A stretch of DNA of 35,544 nucleotides from an uncultured Verrucomicrobiota bacterium (GTDB lineage: Bacteria; Verrucomicrobiota; Verrucomicrobiia; Chthoniobacterales; SZAS-18). The stretch's first letter is position 1. Each line of letters starts with the position of its first letter. The DNA lies in the NCBI GenBank assembly GCA_937859745.1, contig CALMAQ010000056.1, positions 1 through 35,544 on the forward strand. The letters are read 5' to 3'. Under the pieces are notes generated by a model. It had not been told where the DNA came from. It saw only the letters and a list, made by a program, of their open reading frames with translations, and did not search any database. Positions 27,591 to 35,544 of the stretch are shown piece by piece. Position numbers and translations under genes: made by a program.

Positions 27591-28672
27591 GGTTCAAGCG
27601 GAAGCGGCGCTAGCGGGTCGTGGCAAATGTCTGCGGCGAATTGGTGCAGCAGGTCGCGCGCGAGCCCGTCGAACTGCTCCCAGTCGGGCAGATGCCTCGA
27701 ACGTTCCAGGCACCAGGCCGCAGCCGACTCGCGCAAGGGCGCATCGGCCAGGAGGCGGTCAAGCTGGCGGGCGAGGTCGGCGGGGTCCTGCGGATCGTAG
27801 AAACCCGGGTAATCATCCGAGCCAATCAGCTCCAGAAAATTTTCCGTGCGCGGAACGACTGCCGCGCAACCGCATGACATCGCCTCGGCCGTCGAGATCG
27901 AATAGCCTTCCACCAAGCTGGGCAGGCAGAAGATGGCGGCGCGGAAGAACTGTTCGCGGAAGGGCCCGATTGGCAGCCGGTCGGAGACTTGGACGCGGGC
28001 GCGGAGCGGCTCCGGCAACGCCTCCCAGGCCGCGCGGAAACGCTGGTCAACTTCTTCCGAAGGTCGGCTGGAAATGACGAAATGCGCCTGCCACTGTTCG
28101 TTGCGTAACCGCGGGAGGGCGTCGAGCAGAGTGATTGCTCCCTTGTGCGCGAGCAAGTAACCGTTCCAAAGGATCAGCGGCGGCGCAGCCGGAGCGACCG
28201 TCCGGTCCGGCATCTTCGTGCGGCCGGGCAGCAGCAGGTAGATGGGGGGACGCACGCCCGCTTGCCTCAGGTGGTCGTACACGTGTTGCGAGATGGTGAT
28301 CAGGGCATCGAACGAGTTGAAGAACCGGCGCTCGTCCGCCATCATTTCCGGGTGGGCGAACCATTGCGGGTGGTGAATGACGCCGAAGTGTTTGAGCTTC
28401 GGGTAGAACCGCCGGCACAAACCGATGAGCCACCGGGAAGAAAGAGGCGTTGTCGCGCATTGGAAAACCACGTCAGCCCGGCGGAAGAGAGCACGGTGGA
28501 AGAACAGCAACACAGGGCCCTGGCAGCGCAGCCGGAACCACCGCTGGCGGACGGTCGCATGGGAGATTTCGGCCAGACCTTTCCAGGCCTTGAGGAGCTG
28601 GAGATCGTAGCGGTTACCGCCGGTGGGACTTGCTGGCGGCTCGGAGGTCGTGAAAGCGGCGATAATATGCAT
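27587..28672 (-). CDS. Glycosyltransferase family 4
   Basis: LILWNGYLLAHKGAITLLDALPRL...FREQFFRAAIFCLPSLVEGYSISTAEAMSCGCAAVVPRTENFLELIGSDDYPGFYDP; 4-bp ATGA overlap with the next gene. Confidence 0.9.
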   Translation of the reverse strand: MHIIAAFTTSEPPASPTGGNRYDLQLLKAWKGLAEISHATVRQRWFRLRCQGPVLLFFHRALFRRADVVFQCATTPLSSRWLIGLCRRFYPKLKHFGVIHHPQWFAHPEMMADERRFFNSFDALITISQHVYDHLRQAGVRPPIYLLLPGRTKMPDRTVAPAAPPLILWNGYLLAHKGAITLLDALPRLRNEQWQAHFVISSRPSEEVDQRFRAAWEALPEPLRARVQVSDRLPIGPFREQFFRAAIFCLPSLVEGYSISTAEAMSCGCAAVVPRTENFLELIGSDDYPGFYDPQDPADLARQLDRLLADAPLRESAAAWCLERSRHLPDWEQFDGLARDLLHQFAADICHDPLAPLPLEP

Positions 28673-28737
28673 GGTTTCGGCTCACGGTGGATGCGCTTGG
28701 CGGTCTGGCTAGAGAAATCCCACCACGCCTGCGGCGG

Positions 28738-29784
28738 TCAATCGAGCCATCTTTTCAAGCGCGCCACCGTGCCGCTGATGAGGAAACGCCCGTTCGAGCC
28801 GAGCAGTCTAAGCCGAACGCCGCGCTTTGTTAAACCCGCTTTTCCGTCCAGGGCGGTTGCCAGACGTTCGATCTCCTGCCACGACAGCCATCGCGCCACA
28901 TGGTGGAGAAAGTAGGGAAACCATCCTCTGATGACCTGACCCATCTCGATCTTCGAGGCGATTTCGCCAACCGGCAGCAACTGCCCGGCGTAACGCCGTT
29001 CGAGCCACTGCGCGAACGCGAGGAGAGCCAGCAGCTTCGGCACGGCGTTGGGGCCGGCGAGCAAAGAGGTGTTTTCCGTGCTGGTTCGCCAGTAGACGTA
29101 AGGACCGCTGATCGTCCGCAAAACGTCGCCTTCGGCGAAGGCGATCCAGGAAGCATCGTCGCTGCCCAAGGCAAAAGGGAAATCGACGAAGCCGCCGCAA
29201 CGCTCGAACGCGGAGCGTGCGAAGAGGTGTTCGGGCGCGAAACTGTTGCGCTGTCGCAGCATGCGATGGTAGGCGAACTGGAGCCCGGTCTCCGTGGCGG
29301 GAAGCGGAATGCTGACGTAGAAACACGCGCTGTGCGCATCAATGAGCGCGGTGTTGAAGCGATAAATTTGCGGATCTTCGCCTAGCTCCTGATCCCGTTG
29401 CCAAACGTTGTAGAACGCGGCAACGCAGTTTTCGCCTGCAATATCGTCGTCGGAGAAGAGCCAGATCCACGGCTCGCCATCGGTTTGCGCCACGCAGCGG
29501 TTCCATTGCTGGACCAGAGAGCGCGCTCCCCAGTTCTCATCAAAGCGAATGAAGCGCCGGCCGGTCCGCTCCTCCGTGAACACGCTGCGGAAAATTTCCT
29601 CGAGATTTTCTGTGCTGCCGTCATCGCACACGTACAATTGAAACCGTTGGTTCGTCTGCGAAGCAATCGATCGCAAAGCGGCTTGAAGAAACTGGCCTTT
29701 GTAAGCGGGTACGACGATCGCCAAGGGAAAGAGAGTCCCGGCTTTGTATGAATCAGATGTCGGCGAAGTTGCTGACTGCTTCAT
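28738..29784 (-). CDS. Glycosyltransferase family 2
   Basis: FPLAIVVPAYKGQFLQAALRSIASQTNQRFQLYVCDDGSTENLEEIF...WIWLFSDDDIAGENCVAAFYN. Confidence 0.9.
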   Translation of the reverse strand: MKQSATSPTSDSYKAGTLFPLAIVVPAYKGQFLQAALRSIASQTNQRFQLYVCDDGSTENLEEIFRSVFTEERTGRRFIRFDENWGARSLVQQWNRCVAQTDGEPWIWLFSDDDIAGENCVAAFYNVWQRDQELGEDPQIYRFNTALIDAHSACFYVSIPLPATETGLQFAYHRMLRQRNSFAPEHLFARSAFERCGGFVDFPFALGSDDASWIAFAEGDVLRTISGPYVYWRTSTENTSLLAGPNAVPKLLALLAFAQWLERRYAGQLLPVGEIASKIEMGQVIRGWFPYFLHHVARWLSWQEIERLATALDGKAGLTKRGVRLRLLGSNGRFLISGTVARLKRWLD

Positions 29785-29813
29785 GAAACCGGTGCATTCA
29801 AAAATGTATCCTT

Positions 29814-30617
29814 TCAGCCCATGGCGGCTGGTTTGAAAAGAATTCCCTGCCCGGTTGGCAAGGCAAGGATGCTCAACCCACGTTTGTCCGCGAAAGCATC
29901 AAACGCTTTTTGCTGCTCCGAATGCATGGTCTGGGTGTAATCATCAAGCAAAATGATGCCACCTGGAACCATTTGATCCCAAAAGAACTCGGCCGCGCTG
30001 ATCTCCGGCATGGTGCAATTCATGTCGAGAGACAAGTAAGCCACCGCCCGGCTGGGAACTGCGGGCAGGACATCGGGCACGTTGCCCTGGATAATTTTTA
30101 CGTTCGCGAACGCCTTAAAGATCTTGGCTACTTCTTCTGATGAATTGTTATTATAATAAGCGTAATTTTCCAACAGGCCTTTGCTGCGTTCGGCCTCACT
30201 AACATATTCGGGAACCAGCCCGGTGAAATTATCGATGAGGTAGAACTGCTTATCCAGATTCTGAAATTGGGTGTAATCGATGATGGCCCGAGAGAGCCCG
30301 CCGCGATTGACTCCGCACTCGACAAAATCCCCTGGCAATTTTGCCGCTTGCCTTCCTGCCCAGCAGGCAACATAGGCGCGCCAGCGTACCACGCTGGTGC
30401 CCCAAGAACCCGTTTGCTCTCCCAGCCGGTAGGCGCGCACAAAATTTTCGTCCTCCAGGAAAGTGGGGGAATTGGAAGTGTAAACGTTGTCTTCCGCGTA
30501 GAGAAACTCCGACTTGGGAATGATCACATATTCCTCGGGCGCAAAGCGGAAGCGCCATTTCTTGCGCAGGTTGGGCGGCAGCAGGGCGAGAATCAAGTGG
30601 CGGAAAAATCGTTTCAT
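29814..30617 (-). CDS. TylF/MycF-like (macrocin O-methyltransferase family) SAM-dependent methyltransferase
   Basis: PGDFVECGVNRGGLSRAIIDY...FYLIDNFTGLVPEY...VKIIQGNVPDVLPAVPSRAVAYLSLDMNCTMPEISAAEFFWDQMVPGGIILLDDYTQTMHSEQQKAFDAFADKRG. Start at MKRFFRHL. Confidence 0.88.
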   Translation of the reverse strand: MKRFFRHLILALLPPNLRKKWRFRFAPEEYVIIPKSEFLYAEDNVYTSNSPTFLEDENFVRAYRLGEQTGSWGTSVVRWRAYVACWAGRQAAKLPGDFVECGVNRGGLSRAIIDYTQFQNLDKQFYLIDNFTGLVPEYVSEAERSKGLLENYAYYNNNSSEEVAKIFKAFANVKIIQGNVPDVLPAVPSRAVAYLSLDMNCTMPEISAAEFFWDQMVPGGIILLDDYTQTMHSEQQKAFDAFADKRGLSILALPTGQGILFKPAAMG

Positions 30618-30644
30618 GTCGGGAAGGAGTCGCAACAGGACAGA

Positions 30645-31943
30645 TCACGCGGCGGGAGCAACTGTTTGCCAGTCCAGGATGGGGCGGATAGCACCAGGAA
30701 GAGGATTGGCATAGATTCCTCTGGCTGTGTCGAGTGCGCCGCTCTCGGCGACCTGGAAAACGACGACTTGACGCTCGAAAAGGTGGAGCATATGCAGATC
30801 CAATCGGCTCATCGCCACCGAGGCATAGTGCAATCCGGTGTTCAGGAAGTTGCCTGGGATCCAGGCGGTGCTTTCATAGATGCCGCATCGGCGAGGTGCC
30901 TGCATCCATTCTTTTTCCAGGTCGATGGCCAGGAAAAGCTGTGTGCCTTCGGAGTTGTGCAAGTGCAGACTTGGTGCAAAGATCGCGCCTTCGCGTAGCA
31001 CTTCGTAATTGATCCTGATTCCGACCCGTTCGCGCACATCCGTGTTGCCAGCGAGGAGTTGCCCATGGGCGTTCACGGCGCTGACGCTGAGGAGTTTCAC
31101 CGTGTCGTCCCCCGGCCCCTCGCCCCGCGTCCAAGTCTTGTGCGCCCACTGATCGGAGTCGCGGTCGAGATAATAAGTGGTAACTTCGTTGACTTCACCT
31201 TGGCGGATGACTCGCCCCTGATCCAGATAAATAGCCTTATTACAAAGCTGGGTGATAGCACCCATGTTGTGCGAGACGAACAAAACCGTTCTGCCTGCTC
31301 CCAAGGCGACATCCTGCATCTTGCCGAGACACTTCTTCTGGAACTCTGCATCGCCGACCGCCAATACCTCGTCCACCACGAGAATTTCCGGCTCCAGGTG
31401 CGCCGCAACGGAGAACGCCAGGCGCACGTACATGCCGCTGCTATAACGCTTGACGGGCGTATCCAGGAACTTCTCGACCTCGGCGAAGGCCACGATCTCG
31501 TCGAACTTCGCTTTGATTTCGGCGCGCTGCATCCCTAGGATCGCGCCATTGAGGTAGACGTTTTCCCGTCCGGTCAACTCCGGATGGAAGCCGGTGCCAA
31601 CCTCCAGCAAGCTGGCCACCCGCCCTTGGAGCGAGATGCGTCCCTCCGTTGGCTCCGTGATGCGGCTGAGAACCTTGAGCAGGGTGCTTTTGCCCGCCCC
31701 GTTGCGTCCGATGATGCCCACCACCTCGCCACGCGCAATCTCGAAGGACACGTCGCGCAACGCCCAGAACTCCGCTCCACCACTGTCATTACCCGTTGCC
31801 TTCGCGCCGCCACGCCATTGCTGCCACGGTCTTTTGACCGTATCGACAATACTCTCGCGCAGGGTGCGGTAGCTGGTGGAACTCCTGCGGCCGAGCGTGT
31901 AACATTTTCCGAGGGACTCCGCGCGGATGACGATGTCGGTCAT
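30645..31943 (-). CDS. Polysaccharide ABC transporter ATP-binding protein (Wzt/TagH-like) with C-terminal Wzt-type domain
   Basis: Walker A GIIGRNGAGKSTLLK; signature YSSGMYVRLAFSVAAH; Walker B EILVVDEVLAVGD; about 170-aa C-terminal extension resembling the Wzt carbohydrate-binding domain. Confidence 0.93.
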   Translation of the reverse strand: MTDIVIRAESLGKCYTLGRRSSTSYRTLRESIVDTVKRPWQQWRGGAKATGNDSGGAEFWALRDVSFEIARGEVVGIIGRNGAGKSTLLKVLSRITEPTEGRISLQGRVASLLEVGTGFHPELTGRENVYLNGAILGMQRAEIKAKFDEIVAFAEVEKFLDTPVKRYSSGMYVRLAFSVAAHLEPEILVVDEVLAVGDAEFQKKCLGKMQDVALGAGRTVLFVSHNMGAITQLCNKAIYLDQGRVIRQGEVNEVTTYYLDRDSDQWAHKTWTRGEGPGDDTVKLLSVSAVNAHGQLLAGNTDVRERVGIRINYEVLREGAIFAPSLHLHNSEGTQLFLAIDLEKEWMQAPRRCGIYESTAWIPGNFLNTGLHYASVAMSRLDLHMLHLFERQVVVFQVAESGALDTARGIYANPLPGAIRPILDWQTVAPAA

Positions 31944-32157
31944 AATGGCTGAGACCCAGGACTTGGTAGCGGCGGAAACATCGCGGTTGGGTTAATCTAT
32001 CAGCGCCCGGTACGGCAAGCCAATTCTTTCCGGCGTCGGAGCTTCCAGCGGAAAGGTTTGACTTGGGTAGATCGATCCGTTCGGGAAGCCGCATTCCTGC
32101 TGCCACCACCCGGACAGAGCGTGACAGACCGCCGGGAAGTTTGCTACCACTCGTTGC

Positions 32158-33345
32158 ATGCTTTCACCTGACAAAACGGGAGGAGAAAGGCTGCATCTGC
32201 ACTATCTCGACGGAATGCGTGGCCTCGCTGCTTTTTATGTCGTTCTGCATCACGCTTTCATGGAAGTTGCCGGCGTGAAGCACTGGCTGCCCGACCGGTG
32301 GATTGCCATGACCGGATGGGCGGAAAATGGCCGGATCGCCGTGCAGATCTTCATCGTGCTCAGCGGATATTGCCTGATGATGCCGGTTGCTCGTTCCGGC
32401 GACCTGAAAGGCGGGCCAACGGGTTTCATTCAACGGCGGGCGCGCCGCATCCTGCCGCCTTACTACGCCGCTCTGGCGTTCGCGCTGCTCGTGATTTCCT
32501 GCGTGCCAAGGATGAACATCCCGCGTGGGGTGCGTTGGGATTCCACGCTGCCAGCCGCCTCCTGGGGGGTGTTGGTATCCCATCTGCTTCTCTTGCAGGA
32601 CCTCAGCGGCGATTGGCTTTTCAAGATCAATTACCCGATGTGGTCAATCGCTCAGGAATGGCAGATTTACTTTGCGTTCGTTTTTATCCTGTTACCGCTC
32701 TGGCGTACCCTGGGCATTCTGGCTGCGGTCGGCTTCTCCTTTGTGCTCAGCGTGCTCCTGCGCCACATTCCTGGCTACAACCTGATCGACGCCGCGCCCG
32801 AGTTTCTGTTTCTCTTCAGCGTCGGGATGTTCGCCGCCAAAGTCACTTTTGCGGAACCATCCCGCTGGATCGTTCGTTTGCGTGAACGCACGCCTTGGGG
32901 GTGGTTAACGCTTGTCTCCTGGCTGGTCTACGCCATCTTCGCCGTGCGGAGTCCTCCCGGCGCGGTCGATTCCTTCCGTTGCGCGGTGTCAGTGGGTGGC
33001 ATCATGCTATGCACGCTCGTCTTTTGCACGGGCTCGGTGCAACGCCGTCAGCACCACAATCTCCTGCTGCGCTTTTGTGAGTGGAAACCCATGGTGGTCC
33101 TGGGAACGTTCTCTTACAGCCTTTATCTGGTTCATGCTCCGATCCTGTCCATGTTCACTCTGCCGTTGCTTGATCGGCAGGTCTCCGCGCTTCCGGCGGT
33201 GCTGGTCCAGCTATGCGTTGCGGTGCCGACAGCGACCGCCTTCGCATATGGCTTCCATCTTCTCTTCGAGCGACCGTTTATGCTCGGGCACCCTGGGAAC
33301 CTCAAACGGGCTGAAAAGGCAGCGATCCTGGACCCGGCACCTTAG
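32158..33345 (+). CDS. Acyltransferase family 3 (OafA/YrhL-like)
   Basis: LHYLDGMRGLAAFYVVLHHAFMEV; FIVLSGYCLMMPV; FIQRRARRILPPYYAALAFALL; MWSIAQEWQIYF; FSYSLYLVHAPIL. Confidence 0.93.
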   Translation: MLSPDKTGGERLHLHYLDGMRGLAAFYVVLHHAFMEVAGVKHWLPDRWIAMTGWAENGRIAVQIFIVLSGYCLMMPVARSGDLKGGPTGFIQRRARRILPPYYAALAFALLVISCVPRMNIPRGVRWDSTLPAASWGVLVSHLLLLQDLSGDWLFKINYPMWSIAQEWQIYFAFVFILLPLWRTLGILAAVGFSFVLSVLLRHIPGYNLIDAAPEFLFLFSVGMFAAKVTFAEPSRWIVRLRERTPWGWLTLVSWLVYAIFAVRSPPGAVDSFRCAVSVGGIMLCTLVFCTGSVQRRQHHNLLLRFCEWKPMVVLGTFSYSLYLVHAPILSMFTLPLLDRQVSALPAVLVQLCVAVPTATAFAYGFHLLFERPFMLGHPGNLKRAEKAAILDPAP

Positions 33346-33348
33346 GCA

Positions 33349-33386
33349 ACGATCCGAGCGGAACTTTTTCCCGCCACGTGGATCGT
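33349..33386 (+). terminator. Candidate stem-loop downstream of the acyltransferase gene
   Basis: ACGATCC...GCGG-AACTTTTTC-CCGC...GGATCGT begins 3 bp after the stop codon; lacks a clear T-tract. Confidence 0.35.
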
Positions 33387-33434
33387 CCCACAACTCTGGT
33401 GAACGGCTGGCATGCTGCTGACCGACGAATCTAG

Positions 33435-33788
33435 GTGAGCCACCTACTCCCCGCGCGCAAACGCCGCATGCCCATCGGACTCTGCCAGCTCTGTGAACGC
33501 GAGACCGCCCTGACCCGGCACCACCTCGTGCCGCAATGCCGCCATCGCAACAAATGGAACAAGAAGAATTTTGACCGGCGCGCGGTGAAAACCAACCTCC
33601 TGCTCCTCTGTGCCGGCTGCCACAAGCAGCTCCACGCCCTGTTCACCGAGAAGGAGCTGGAACGCCGCCTGCACGACCTGCCGAGCCTGCGCGCGGAGCC
33701 GGAAGTGCAGAAATTCGTCCGCTGGATCCGGCGCAAGCCGCCCGGCTTCCGTCCAACCGTGAAAGGCGCGCGGGATGACCGTGCCTGA
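33435..33788 (+). CDS. Small HNH endonuclease-like protein
   Basis: GLCQLCERETALTRHHLVPQCRHRNKWNKKN...NLLLLCAGCHKQLHALFTEKEL: two CxxC knuckles plus HH...H. GTG start or ATG at 33468. Confidence 0.82.
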   Translation: MSHLLPARKRRMPIGLCQLCERETALTRHHLVPQCRHRNKWNKKNFDRRAVKTNLLLLCAGCHKQLHALFTEKELERRLHDLPSLRAEPEVQKFVRWIRRKPPGFRPTVKGARDDRA

Positions 33789-33806
33789 ACACGGGCCCGC
33801 GCCGCG

Positions 33807-34343
33807 CTACTGGGCAGCGGGGGCGCTGGTCGGCGTGGGCTGGGTGCTGGGCAGGCGCAGGCGTTCGTCCGTCGCCAGGATTTCTCCCAGTGGCGGCCAG
33901 CCCGCCATGTCCATGCCCTGAAAGCAGTTCAGGTACACCGCCACGATCTCCGCCGGGTACTTGGCCAGCAGGGCGTCCACGGCCTCGCGCAGCTTCTCCG
34001 GCGGGGGGCAGGGGGGCAGGTTCTCGATGCCGCCCTGTTCGTCGTGCTCGATGCCGAGCGAATCCAGGAAATCGCGCAGCAGGGAGGATTGCGCGCCCAT
34101 CAGCCACATTTGCAGCAGGTTGATGGCGATCTGCTCGCTGTAGGGCCGTCCCAGCGCGGCCTGCATCCAGGCGTGGCGTTCCTGGCGCGGCTTGCGCTCG
34201 ACGAAGACGGGCCGGAGCTTGCGCTGCGTGGCGAGCGTCTGGATGGCGACCTTGTAGGTCGGCTTGTCGGCTGTCTGGAGGTAGGAGAGCACCTGTTCCG
34301 CCAGATCGGGAGACAGGCGTTGGAAAATGTCCGAAGCAGTCAT
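33807..34343 (-). CDS. Hypothetical protein downstream of dnaA
   Basis: MTASDIFQRLSPDLAEQVLSYLQTADKPTYKVAIQTLATQRKLRPVFVERKPRQERHAWMQAALGRPYSEQIAINLLQMWLMG...; convincing protein composition, start re-assigned from 34481. Confidence 0.7.
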   Translation of the reverse strand: MTASDIFQRLSPDLAEQVLSYLQTADKPTYKVAIQTLATQRKLRPVFVERKPRQERHAWMQAALGRPYSEQIAINLLQMWLMGAQSSLLRDFLDSLGIEHDEQGGIENLPPCPPPEKLREAVDALLAKYPAEIVAVYLNCFQGMDMAGWPPLGEILATDERLRLPSTQPTPTSAPAAQ

Positions 34344-34405
34344 GGAAAGGACGGGAATGTCTCGCCTCCGGCCGTCCCTGTCGAGCGGCAAAGTGGGAGG
34401 CGGCG

Positions 34406-34490
34406 GGATGTCGGAGATCGGATGTCGGATGTCGGATGACAGGGGGGGATCAGAGGTGAGGCACTCACCGTCATCGGTCATCCGTCATCC
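34406..34490. repeat. Inverted pair of heptamer tandem arrays downstream of dnaA
   Basis: GGATGTC-GGAGATC-GGATGTC-GGATGTC-GGATGAC at 34406-34440; GTCATCG-GTCATCC-GTCATCC at 34470-34490. GTCATCC is the reverse complement of GGATGAC. Confidence 0.8.
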
Positions 34491-34495
34491 CTGCC

Positions 34496-35544
34496 TCACC
34501 GTTGCAACTCGCTGTCGAGCAGCGACACCACCTGCCGCGTCTTTTCCTCGTCCTTCATGCGCTGCTTCACCAGGCGGTGCGCGTGCAGCACCGTGCCGTG
34601 GTCGCGCCCGCCGAAGGCGTCGCCGATCTCGTTGAGCGAACTTTTCGTCAGTTCGCGCGCCAGGTACATCGCCACCTGCCGTGGAAACGCGATGTTCGCC
34701 GGACGCCGCTTGCTGGTCATGTCGGCCAGGCGCACGTCGTAATGCTCGGCCACGCGCCGCTGGATCTGGTCGATGGTCACGGTCCGCCGCGCCTCCTCCT
34801 GCAAGATGTCCTTGAGCAGGTGCTCGACGCTTTCCTGCGTCAGCGACTTGCCGCTCAGCGACGCGAAACTCGCCACGCGCATGAGCGCCCCCTCGAGCCG
34901 CCGCACGTTCGTGCGGATGCGCTTGGCCAAGAAATCGAACACTTCCGGCTGGAGCTTGATGTTCATCGTCTCCGCCTTCTTGCGCAGGATGGCCATGCGC
35001 GTCTCGATGTCCGGCGGCTGGAGTTCCGCCGTCAACCCCCACTCGAAGCGCGACACGAGCCGCCCCTCCAGGTTGGCGATCTCGCTCGGCGGCCGGTCGC
35101 TCGACATGACGATCTGCTTGTGGCCGTCGAACAGGGCGTTGAACGTGTGGAAGAATTCCTCCTGGCTGCGCTCCTTGCCCGCGAGGAACTGGATGTCGTC
35201 GATCAGCAGCACGTCGGCGAGCCGGTACTTCTTGCGGAACTTCACGAGCGTCGAATGCTGGATGGCGTCGATGAACTCGTTGGTGAACCGCTCGCTGGAA
35301 ATGTAGATGACGCGCAGCCCCTTCTTCTTGGCCAGCATCGCCTGCCCGATGGCTTGCATCAGGTGCGTCTTGCCCAGGCCCACGCCGCCGTAGAGAAAGA
35401 GCGGGTTGTACGTCTTGGCGGGCGTGTCCGCCACGGCCTTGCTGGCGGCCTGCGCGTACTGGTTGTTGTTGCCGACGACGAAGGACTCGAACGTGTAGCG
35501 CGGGTTCAGGCCGCCGGCGGCGGTCTCCGTCGCCGGTTCGGGGG
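34496..35544 (-). CDS. dnaA: Chromosomal replication initiator protein DnaA (N-terminus beyond window)
   Basis: NPRYTFESFVVGNNNQYAQAASKAVA...YNPLFLYGGVGLGKTHLMQAIG; DVLLIDDIQFLAGKERSQEEFFHTFN; DnaA signature IGDAFGGRDHGTVLHAHRLVKQ. Open to the right window edge. Confidence 0.97.
   Translation of the reverse strand, partial: PEPATETAAGGLNPRYTFESFVVGNNNQYAQAASKAVADTPAKTYNPLFLYGGVGLGKTHLMQAIGQAMLAKKKGLRVIYISSERFTNEFIDAIQHSTLVKFRKKYRLADVLLIDDIQFLAGKERSQEEFFHTFNALFDGHKQIVMSSDRPPSEIANLEGRLVSRFEWGLTAELQPPDIETRMAILRKKAETMNIKLQPEVFDFLAKRIRTNVRRLEGALMRVASFASLSGKSLTQESVEHLLKDILQEEARRTVTIDQIQRRVAEHYDVRLADMTSKRRPANIAFPRQVAMYLARELTKSSLNEIGDAFGGRDHGTVLHAHRLVKQRMKDEEKTRQVVSLLDSELQR

Noticed and set aside
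34406-34440. CRISPR-like array from the GGATGTC repeats
   Set aside because: Repeat unit is 7 bp with no spacers and no cas genes nearby; it is a simple tandem repeat.
1-35544. Insertion sequences, transposases, phage genes, tRNA or rRNA genes
   Set aside because: None recognised among the translations or by eye; a tRNAscan-SE/Infernal run would be needed to exclude small RNAs formally.

Overview
GC-rich bacterial chromosomal window, probably Verrucomicrobia-like (inferred from gene content and style, not tested). It holds a few housekeeping genes (rpsT, purK, a 5'-truncated dnaA at the right edge). It also holds a divergent pair made of a microbial rhodopsin and a Brp/Blh-type beta-carotene cleavage enzyme (retinal synthesis), and a glgX-treZ-treY trehalose-from-glycogen operon. 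About 19 kb (14.5-33.4 kb) is a surface-polysaccharide locus: WecG/TagA, GT2, GT4 and GT61 glycosyltransferases, a GDP-mannose 3,5-epimerase-like enzyme, a Wzy-like polymerase, a TylF-like methyltransferase, a Wzt-like ABC ATPase and two acyltransferase-3 proteins. The main lead is the rhodopsin. Its helix C motif reads D-T-K (Lys at the proton-donor position), the usual helix B His is replaced by an aromatic residue, and helix E carries a 'WG' glycine possibly compatible with a carotenoid antenna. A second lead is a set of stop-codon-proximal intergenic elements: inverted pairs of heptamer tandem arrays after the rhodopsin gene and after dnaA, and a related long low-complexity inverted repeat between rpsT and purK. 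All calls come from reading the sequence and supplied translations; no searches were run.
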